This document shows positions 1 to 6,159 of a stretch of 33,963 nt of DNA, piece by piece; within the stretch, counting starts at the first letter, position 1; every line of letters starts with the position of its first letter. Under the pieces are notes generated by a model. That model was not told the origin of the DNA. It searched no databases and saw nothing but the letters and a program-made list of their open reading frames with translations. The translations under genes were made by a program, and so were the position numbers. Origin of the DNA: Pseudorhodobacter sp. (GTDB taxonomy: Bacteria; Pseudomonadota; Alphaproteobacteria; Rhodobacterales; Rhodobacteraceae); NCBI GenBank assembly GCA_024642045.1, contig JAHEBX010000014.1, forward strand, positions 1-33,963. Direction: 5' to 3'.

Positions 1-2
1 AT

Positions 3-581
3 ACCGCAACCGATGGCGTGCTGTGCATCGCCGACAGCTGGCCGGGGCAGATGCGCACGCTTTGGGGCGACCACGAGCGCTTTGAAGAAGCCTATTTCGC
101 ACAATATCCGGGCTATTACTTTACCGGCGACGGCTGCCGCCGCGACAAGGACGGCTATTATTGGATCACCGGCCGCGTTGATGATGTGATCAACGTCTCG
201 GGTCACCGCATGGGCACAGCCGAGGTGGAATCGGCTCTGGTCGCGCACCCCAAGGTCGCTGAATCCGCCGTGGTCGGCTATCCGCACGAGATCAAGGGCC
301 AAGGCATCTATGCCTATGTCACCCTGATGGGCGGCGAACAGCCCTCAGACGCGCTGCGCAAGGAGCTTGAGGCTTGGGTGCGCACCGAAATCGGCCCGAT
401 TGCCAAGCCAGACCTGATCCAATGGGCGCCAGGCCTGCCGAAAACCCGTTCGGGCAAGATCATGCGCCGTATTCTGCGCAAGATTGCCGAGAATGACTTT
501 GGCGCGCTGGGCGACACCTCGACCCTCGCAGATCCTTCAGTGGTTGACGATCTGATCGCCAACCGCATGAACAAGGGCTGA
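3..581 (+). CDS. acsA: Acetyl-CoA synthetase, C-terminal part (5' end outside window)
   Basis: AMP-forming acetyl-CoA ligase, which activates acetate to acetyl-CoA via acetyl-AMP. Only the last 192 or so codons are present; the reading frame is open to the left edge. Visible adenylate-forming family motifs are the YFTGDG segment, the hinge [13 protein letters not shown], and the C-terminal [11 protein letters not shown] motif. In the Acs family the lysine of SGK is catalytic and is the acetylation site used to switch the enzyme off. The stop lies 4 bp before adenylate kinase, so the two are probably co-transcribed. That makes sense because Acs releases AMP. The symporter and signalling genes further downstream fit an acetate or short-carboxylate module. 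A propionyl-CoA synthetase is possible but less likely given the close match to Acs core motifs. Confidence 0.95.
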   Translation, partial: TATDGVLCIADSWPGQMRTLWGDHERFEEAYFAQYPGYYFTGDGCRRDKDGYYWITGRVDDVINVSGHRMGTAEVESALVAHPKVAESAVVGYPHEIKGQGIYAYVTLMGGEQPSDALRKELEAWVRTEIGPIAKPDLIQWAPGLPKTRSGKIMRRILRKIAENDFGALGDTSTLADPSVVDDLIANRMNKG

Positions 582-585
582 GCGG

Positions 586-1245
586 ATGGGTGTGGTTCTG
601 ATCCTGCTTGGCCCACCCGGCGCTGGCAAAGGCACCCAAGCGCGGATGCTGGAAGAAGACTTTGGTCTGATCCAGCTGTCCACTGGTGACATGCTGCGTG
701 CAGCGGTGGCTTCGGGGTCCGAGGCAGGGCGTCAGGCCAAATCAGTCATGGCAGCGGGCGGCTTGGTCTCGGACGAGATCGTTCTGGCCATCCTGCAAGA
801 CCGCATGGCCGAGCCTGATGTCAAACGCGGCATCATCCTTGACGGATTTCCACGCACCGAAGGACAAGCGGCCGCGCTGGACCGCCTCTTGGCCACCAAG
901 GGCCAGCGCGTCACAGCGGCCATCAGCCTTGAGGTGGATGACGAGGCAATGGTTGGCCGCGTCTCTGGCCGTTACACCTGTGCCTGCGGTGAAGGTTACC
1001 ACGACGAATTCAAACGCCCCGCCGTGCTGGGCGTTTGCGACAAATGCGGCGGCACCGACTTTAAACGTCGGGCCGACGACAACGCCGAAACTGTGCGCGA
1101 GCGGCTGAAAGCCTATCACGCGCAGACGGCACCGCTGATCGCCTATTACGAGGGCAAAGAGGTTCTGGAACGGGTAGACGCGATGGGTGACATCGCCGCA
1201 ATCCGTGACGACCTTGGTGCCATCGTATCAGGCGTCTCGGCGTAA
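586..1245 (+). CDS. adk: Adenylate kinase (long form with metal-binding LID)
   Basis: Catalyses ATP + AMP = 2 ADP in the cytoplasm. The 219-residue product has the P-loop GPPGAGKGT (residues 9-17), the AMP-site segment LSTGDMLR (31-38), the DGFPRT motif (86-91) and an extended LID. In the LID, C132, C134, H139, C151 and C154 are placed to bind a metal, followed by FKRRADDN. The first cysteine pair is CxC rather than the usual CxxC, so the fourth ligand may be H139. The length fits the long-form Adk family. ATG at 586 follows the acs stop by 4 bp. The linkage to acs suggests recycling of AMP made during acetate activation. This may be a second adk copy, because many alphaproteobacteria carry another in the ribosomal protein cluster; that cannot be decided here. 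Confidence 0.96.
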   Translation: MGVVLILLGPPGAGKGTQARMLEEDFGLIQLSTGDMLRAAVASGSEAGRQAKSVMAAGGLVSDEIVLAILQDRMAEPDVKRGIILDGFPRTEGQAAALDRLLATKGQRVTAAISLEVDDEAMVGRVSGRYTCACGEGYHDEFKRPAVLGVCDKCGGTDFKRRADDNAETVRERLKAYHAQTAPLIAYYEGKEVLERVDAMGDIAAIRDDLGAIVSGVSA

Positions 1246-1311
1246 AGGGGAGGCTCGCTGCGCCAACAATGGTGCCGCGGGAAGGGACATGAACTTAGGG
1301 AGTAACACGAT

Positions 1312-1569
1312 ATGGCGGACAATACCTCGTCCAACGCCTATTGGGCAGCGAACAAGCGGTTGATCGGGCTTTGCCTCATCATCTGGTTCCTCTGCTCGTT
1401 TGGCTTTGGCATTCTGCTGCGCCCGATGCTGTCGGGTATCGCGGTCGGGGGCACTGACCTCGGCTTCTGGTTTGCTCAGCAAGGCTCGATTCTGGTCTTT
1501 CTTGTGCTGATTTTCTTCTACGCGTGGAAAATGGGCAAAGTGGACAAAGAATTCGGCGTTGATGAATAA
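1312..1569 (+). CDS. DUF4212 small membrane subunit of sodium/substrate symporter
   Basis: An 85-residue membrane protein with two hydrophobic segments (about residues 17-38 and 48-68) and a charged C-terminal tail. The N-terminal pattern of a Tyr-Trp followed by Asn-Lys-Arg-Leu, and the position directly before a VC_2705-type symporter, fit the DUF4212 'sodium/substrate symporter small subunit' family. Its role in that family is inferred to be an accessory subunit of the large symporter. An SD-like AGGGAG lies just before ATG 1312. The gap to the next ATG is 15 bp and carries a second SD (AGGAG), so the two subunits are almost certainly one transcription unit, probably with acs and adk upstream (66 bp gap with no terminator seen). 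Confidence 0.9.
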   Translation: MADNTSSNAYWAANKRLIGLCLIIWFLCSFGFGILLRPMLSGIAVGGTDLGFWFAQQGSILVFLVLIFFYAWKMGKVDKEFGVDE

Positions 1570-1584
1570 AGGAGCGACGAAATA

Positions 1585-3357
1585 ATGGATCAGTTTACCC
1601 TCAACCTGCTCGTCGTAGGCGCGACCTTTGCGCTCTACTTCGGCATCGCGATCTGGGCCCGTGCGGGGTCCACGTCGGAATTCTATACCGCTGGCGGCGG
1701 GGTTCACCCCGTTCTGAACGGTATGGCAACAGGCGCTGACTGGATGTCGGCAGCGTCCTTCATCTCGATGGCTGGTATCATCGCGGCGGGCGGCTACGAC
1801 ACCTCGGCCTACCTGATGGGCTGGACCGGTGGTTATGTTCTGCTGGCGATGTTGCTTGCACCCTACCTGCGCAAATTCGGCAAATTCACTGTGCCGGAAT
1901 TCATCGGCGACCGCTTCTACAGCTCGTCGGCGCGTCTGGTGGCTGTGATCTGCCTGATCATCGCGTCGGTAACTTACGTTATCGGTCAGATGACCGGCGT
2001 TGGCGTGGCTTTCGCCCGCTTCCTCGAAGTGTCGTCCTCGACCGGCCTCTATATCGGCGCGGCGGTTGTGTTCTTCTACGCCGTTCTTGGCGGCATGAAG
2101 GGCATCACCTACACGCAGGTGGCGCAGTATGTGGTTCTGATTTTCGCATACACCATTCCGGCCGTGTTTATCTCGCTGCAACTCACCGGCAACCCATTGC
2201 CACCTTTGGGCCTGTTCTCGACCCACATTGAATCGGGCATGCCGCTGTTGGCCAAGCTTGACCAAGTGGTGCAGGAACTCGGCTTTGGCAAATACACCGG
2301 CCACAGCGACACCACCTTGAACATGTTCCTGTTCACCATGTCGCTGATGATCGGCACCGCGGGTCTTCCCCACGTTATCGTGCGCTTCTTCACCGTTCCC
2401 AAGGTTTCTGATGCGCGTGCATCGGCAGGCTGGGCGCTGGTGTTCATCGCACTGCTCTACACCGTGGCGCCTGCTGTGGGCGCAATGGCGCGTCTGAACC
2501 TGATCAACAACATCTACCCTCAGGGCACTCAATCTGATCCGATCGCCTATGAATCGCGCCCGGACTGGATGAAGAACTGGGAAAAAACCGGTCTGCTCAA
2601 GTTTGAAGACAAGAACGGCGACGGCAAGATCGAGTTCTATAACGACAAGTCAAAAGACGAAGCGTTTAACACGGCAGCCGCCGCCAAAGGCTGGGCTGGT
2701 AACGAGCTGACCGTGAACAACGACATCATGGTTCTTGCGAACCCTGAGATCGCCAAACTTCCAGGTTGGGTTGTGGCTCTTGTGGCTGCAGGCGGCCTTG
2801 CGGCAGCTCTGTCGACAGCGGCGGGTCTTCTGCTCGCGATCTCGTCTGCAATCTCGCACGACCTGATCAAAGGCACGCTCAATCCGAATATCTCGGAAAA
2901 AGGCGAACTGTTGGCTGCGCGTATCTCGATGGGCGTTGCAATCGTTGTCGCCACCTACCTCGGCCTCAACCCTCCGGGCTTTGCGGCTCAGACGGTTGCT
3001 CTGGCCTTCGGTCTGGCTGCGGCATCGATCTTCCCTGCACTGATGATGGGCATCTTCTCCAAGCGCATCAACAACAAGGGCGCGGTTGCTGGCATGCTTG
3101 CGGGCCTGTTGACCACCATTGTGTATATCTTCCTGCACAAGGGCTGGTTCTTCATCCCCGATACCAACAGCTATACCGACGCGCAGCCGTTGCTGCTGTC
3201 GATCAAGTCGACCTCCTTCGGGGCCGTCGGCGCGCTGATCAACTTTGCGGTCGCCTATCTGGTGTCTAACGCCACCGAAGCGCCTCCGCAAAAGATCCAG
3301 GATCTGGTCGAAGGCATCCGCGTTCCGCGCGGTGCTGGGGCTGCCCAGTCCCACTAA
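1585..3357 (+). CDS. Sodium:solute symporter, VC_2705-like (acetate/carboxylate type)
   Basis: A 590-residue polytopic inner-membrane transporter of the SSS family, related to ActP/PutP. It has many hydrophobic helices, the N-terminal region FYTAGGGVHPVLNGMATGADWMSAASF that resembles the family's Na+/substrate core, and a C-terminal amphipathic tail. An extramembrane insertion around residues 325-385 contains DKNGDGKIEF (342-351), which resembles an EF-hand calcium loop. Substrate cannot be read from sequence. Placement with acs argues for acetate, propionate or a similar carboxylate. A good SD precedes ATG 1585 and the gene ends at a strong intrinsic terminator. The minus-strand open frames that cover this gene are shadows. 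Confidence 0.92.
   Translation: MDQFTLNLLVVGATFALYFGIAIWARAGSTSEFYTAGGGVHPVLNGMATGADWMSAASFISMAGIIAAGGYDTSAYLMGWTGGYVLLAMLLAPYLRKFGKFTVPEFIGDRFYSSSARLVAVICLIIASVTYVIGQMTGVGVAFARFLEVSSSTGLYIGAAVVFFYAVLGGMKGITYTQVAQYVVLIFAYTIPAVFISLQLTGNPLPPLGLFSTHIESGMPLLAKLDQVVQELGFGKYTGHSDTTLNMFLFTMSLMIGTAGLPHVIVRFFTVPKVSDARASAGWALVFIALLYTVAPAVGAMARLNLINNIYPQGTQSDPIAYESRPDWMKNWEKTGLLKFEDKNGDGKIEFYNDKSKDEAFNTAAAAKGWAGNELTVNNDIMVLANPEIAKLPGWVVALVAAGGLAAALSTAAGLLLAISSAISHDLIKGTLNPNISEKGELLAARISMGVAIVVATYLGLNPPGFAAQTVALAFGLAAASIFPALMMGIFSKRINNKGAVAGMLAGLLTTIVYIFLHKGWFFIPDTNSYTDAQPLLLSIKSTSFGAVGALINFAVAYLVSNATEAPPQKIQDLVEGIRVPRGAGAAQSH
2608..2643 (+). other. EF-hand-like loop inside the symporter
   Basis: Codes for DKNGDGKIEFYN (symporter residues 342-353). 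It has D, N and D at loop positions 1, 3 and 5, Gly at 6 and Ile at 8, as in calcium-binding EF-hand loops. Position 12 is Asn instead of the usual Glu. The loop lies in a hydrophilic insertion between membrane helices. Confidence 0.6.
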
Positions 3358-3363
3358 ACCAAT

Positions 3364-3395
3364 GGCGCGTCCCTTAGCGGGGGCGCGCCTTTCTG
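3364..3395 (+). terminator. Intrinsic terminator after the symporter gene
   Basis: An 11-bp hairpin with one T-G wobble pair (3370:3383) and another at the loop end (3374:3379). The left arm begins GGCGCG at 3364, the right arm ends CGCGCC at 3389, and the loop is TAGC, followed by TTTCTGTTT. It starts 7 bp after the symporter stop and separates the transport genes from the regulatory genes, although read-through is possible because the next ATG is at 3410. Confidence 0.8.
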
Positions 3396-3409
3396 TTTCG
3401 GGGGTGACA

Positions 3410-5233
3410 ATGGAAAACGCAACGTCAGAAGTCTTCAGCTTTCTGCAAAGCGTGCACCCCTATGACAGCCTGCCGCCGGACGAATTGGCGCGTGTCGCCG
3501 CTTCCTTCAGCCGCAGAGAAATTCCTGCCGTCACCGAGATCTATCATTTTGGCGCACCGCTGGACGGCATTTACCTGATCAAAAAAGGCTCGGTCGAGGT
3601 GCAGGATTCCAGTGGTGGGCTTGTCTCGCTTTTGGGTCCTCGCAACTCCTTTGGCGAAAGGGGCCTGCTGCGCGACGGTCTGGCCGCCACCACAGCCACG
3701 GCGGTCGAAGACTGCATTTTGCTGATGCTGCCCGCCGCCGAGTTCGAAAGGCTGATGCAGGCCTCACCCGCGTTTCAACGCTTCTTTACCCGAGGCCGCG
3801 CAGGCGATCGGCGCAACACCGATCTTGCAATGCAAACCGTGGGCGATCTGATGACGGGCGACCCACAAACCTGCGCACCCGAAGACAGTGTTCAGGCCGC
3901 TGCCGCCCGCATGCGCGATGCGCATATCTCTTGCCTTGGTGTGGTCGAGGGCGCGCAGTTTGTCGGCCTTGTGACCACCCGCGATCTGACGGGCAAGGTT
4001 CTGGCGGCGGGCCTGCCCTTCTCGACTCCCGTGCGCGAGGTGATGAGTGGCCATCCGATCAGCCTGCCACCTCAGGCGCTTGGTGCCGATGTGCTCAATC
4101 TGATGCTGGAACGTCGGATCGGCCATCTGCCGGTGGTCGAGGAAGGCCGACTTGTCGGCATGATCACCCAGACTGACATCACGCGGTTTCAGGCGTCCTC
4201 GTCGGCGCAACTTGTCCGGGATGTGACGGCTGCGAAAAGCGTGGATGACTTGGCCAGGGTCACCGCCCGCATCCCCCAACTTTTGGTGCAGTTGGTCGGT
4301 GGCAACACCGCGCATCAGGTCACCACGCGGTTGATCACCGATATTGCCGACACGGTTACCCGTCGTCTGCTGGCCTTAGGGGAAGCGCACTTGGGCACCG
4401 CCCCAGTGCCCTATCTGTGGCTCGCTTGCGGCAGCCAAGGCCGACAGGAACAGACCGGGGTGTCGGATCAGGACAACTGCATGTTCATCGACGATACCGC
4501 GACCGACGCTGATATGACTTATTTCGCGGCGCTGGCGAAATTTGTCAGCGATGGGTTGGACGCCTGCGGTTATGTCTATTGCCCCGGCGACATGATGGCG
4601 ACCAATCCGATGTGGTGCCAGCGCGTCAGCACATGGCGCGGCTACTTCCAACACTGGATCGCCACGCCCGACCCCATGGCGCAGATGCTGGCCTCGGTGA
4701 TGTTCGATCTGCGCCCCATCGGCGGCACCGCTTCGCTGTTCACCGACTTGCAGGCCGAGACTTTGGCCGATGCCTCGCTCAATTCGATCTTTGTAGCGCA
4801 TATGATCAGCAATTCGCTGACCCATACGCCGCCGCTGAGCCTGTTTCGCGGCTTTGCGACCTTTCGCTCGGGCGAGCACAAGAACCAGATCGACCTCAAG
4901 CACAATGGCGTGGTGCCCGTCACCGATCTGGGCCGTGTCTATGCGCTGATCGGGCAGATCACTTTGGCCAACACCCGCGCCCGGCTCGAAGCAGCGGCAG
5001 AGGTTGGCGTGATCTCGAATGCGGGCGGGGCAGACCTTCTAGATGCCTATGACCTGATCGCCCAGACACGTCTGGACCATCAGGCGCGGTTGATCCGTGC
5101 GGGCAAACGGCCTGACAACTTCATGGCCCCCTCTGATCTGTCAGAGTTCGAGCGGGCCCACCTGCGCGACGCCTTTGTCGTGGTGCGCACAATGCAATCG
5201 GCCTTGGGCTCTGCCCGTGGCGCAAGGAATTAG
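3410..5233 (+). CDS. cNMP-binding/CBS/DUF294 nucleotidyltransferase-like protein
   Basis: A 607-residue soluble signalling protein. Order of domains: cyclic-nucleotide-binding-like fold (about residues 15-125, with DGIYLIKKGSVEV and FGERGLL); two CBS repeats (about 145-260, each starting with a VGDLMT or VREVMSG type motif); a GlnD-like nucleotidyltransferase segment of the DUF294 family with GSQGRQEQ at 341-348 followed by SDQD; and a helical DUF294 C-terminal region (about 470-600). The frame is open upstream to 3245, but ATG 3410 is chosen because it lies after the terminator and starts right before the cNMP fold. Proteins of this architecture commonly accompany VC_2705/ActP-type symporters. 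The transferred nucleotide and the target are unknown; control of carboxylate uptake is an inference from position. Confidence 0.88.
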   Translation: MENATSEVFSFLQSVHPYDSLPPDELARVAASFSRREIPAVTEIYHFGAPLDGIYLIKKGSVEVQDSSGGLVSLLGPRNSFGERGLLRDGLAATTATAVEDCILLMLPAAEFERLMQASPAFQRFFTRGRAGDRRNTDLAMQTVGDLMTGDPQTCAPEDSVQAAAARMRDAHISCLGVVEGAQFVGLVTTRDLTGKVLAAGLPFSTPVREVMSGHPISLPPQALGADVLNLMLERRIGHLPVVEEGRLVGMITQTDITRFQASSSAQLVRDVTAAKSVDDLARVTARIPQLLVQLVGGNTAHQVTTRLITDIADTVTRRLLALGEAHLGTAPVPYLWLACGSQGRQEQTGVSDQDNCMFIDDTATDADMTYFAALAKFVSDGLDACGYVYCPGDMMATNPMWCQRVSTWRGYFQHWIATPDPMAQMLASVMFDLRPIGGTASLFTDLQAETLADASLNSIFVAHMISNSLTHTPPLSLFRGFATFRSGEHKNQIDLKHNGVVPVTDLGRVYALIGQITLANTRARLEAAAEVGVISNAGGADLLDAYDLIAQTRLDHQARLIRAGKRPDNFMAPSDLSEFERAHLRDAFVVVRTMQSALGSARGARN

Positions 5234-5244
5234 GGGTAGGCTCG

Positions 5245-5766
5245 ATGTTCTGGGACTTCATCGCGATGATCGCAGCGGGCGCAGGCCTTGCCGGCCTCGT
5301 GCTCCTGATCCGAAAGGTCAGCCGTGGCAGATTGCCGAGCTGGACCATTCCAGCGGCCATCGGTTGTGGCATGCTGAGCTTCACGGTCTGGAACGAATAC
5401 ACCTGGTATCCGCGCGCCGCAGGGGCGCTGCCTGCGGGCGTGACCGTTCTCTCGGCCCCCCCCAGCAGCCAGATCTGGCGGCCCTGGACCTATCTGTTCC
5501 CGATTCACCAACGCTTTGCCGCTTATGACGGCGTGACGGCCAAGACTTCGATCGAAAATACCGCGATCCGTCAGGGCGAGGTGGTGATCGTGCAGCGCTG
5601 GCAGCCCACACTTCGCGTGCCGATCGCGGTGGATTGCGTCAAGGGCCTGCGTGCCGATCTCGTCGAAGGCGCCGCGATTGCGCCAGATGGCACCCTGACC
5701 GGCGCCGATTGGTATCCAGCCGCGGCCGACGACCCGTTACAACAAGCCGCCTGCAAGGAGGGCTGA
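5245..5766 (+). CDS. Conserved-looking small membrane protein of unknown function
   Basis: A 173-residue protein that I do not recognise as a named family. The N-terminus has two hydrophobic stretches (about residues 5-22 and 34-48), followed by WNEYTWYPR and a soluble, probably periplasmic domain of about 110 residues containing VVIVQRWQPT and two cysteines (near residues 135 and 170). It begins 11 bp after the DUF294 gene and ends 2 bp before the response-regulator start, so it is firmly inside the signalling operon. A role as membrane partner or sensor for the cluster is only a guess from position. Confidence 0.8.
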   Translation: MFWDFIAMIAAGAGLAGLVLLIRKVSRGRLPSWTIPAAIGCGMLSFTVWNEYTWYPRAAGALPAGVTVLSAPPSSQIWRPWTYLFPIHQRFAAYDGVTAKTSIENTAIRQGEVVIVQRWQPTLRVPIAVDCVKGLRADLVEGAAIAPDGTLTGADWYPAAADDPLQQAACKEG

Positions 5767-5768
5767 CG

Positions 5769-6158
5769 ATGGCAAGCCCCGCGCGCAGACCCAAGATTCT
5801 GGTGGTCGAGGACGAAGACAACATCGCCCTCGCGCTGGATTTCCTGATGACCCGCGAAGGCTATGAACATACCCGCATCGCAAGCGGCGGCGAAGCGATG
5901 GACTGTATTCGTGCCACCCATCCCGATCTGGTGCTGCTGGACGTGATGCTGCCCGAGATTTCAGGTTATGAGATATGCCAGTCGATGCGGCTTGATCCGA
6001 CCCTGTCGGATGTCAAAATCCTGATGATGACCGCGCGCGGCTCGGCAATTGAACGGCGCAAGGGCTTGGCCTTGGGCGCCGACGGCTTTATCGCCAAACC
6101 GTTCGAGCTTAAGGAATTGCGCGAAGAGGTGCGGCGTCTGCTGGACACGGGGGCCTGA
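5769..6158 (+). CDS. Receiver-only response regulator
   Basis: A 129-residue stand-alone REC domain, with no DNA-binding or enzymatic output domain. The acidic pocket is E14/D15 (VVEDEDN), the phospho-acceptor is D58 (VLLDVMLP), the switch residue is T88 (MMTAR) and the conserved lysine is K110 (AKPF). All key residues are intact, so it should be phosphorylatable. The longer open frame starting at 5634 is rejected; ATG 5769 gives a normal REC N-terminus and lies 2 bp after the previous stop. Only one base separates its TGA from the next ATG, suggesting translational coupling with the sensor/exonuclease protein. The kinase that phosphorylates it is not obvious, since the neighbouring sensor lacks a clear phospho-His. 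Confidence 0.93.
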   Translation: MASPARRPKILVVEDEDNIALALDFLMTREGYEHTRIASGGEAMDCIRATHPDLVLLDVMLPEISGYEICQSMRLDPTLSDVKILMMTARGSAIERRKGLALGADGFIAKPFELKELREEVRRLLDTGA

Positions 6159-6159
6159 G

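Noticed and set aside
1228-2532. 434-codon minus-strand open frame across the symporter gene
   Set aside because: Composition rich in His, Arg and Gln with no family motif. It mirrors the GC-rich third positions of the real + strand symporter gene.
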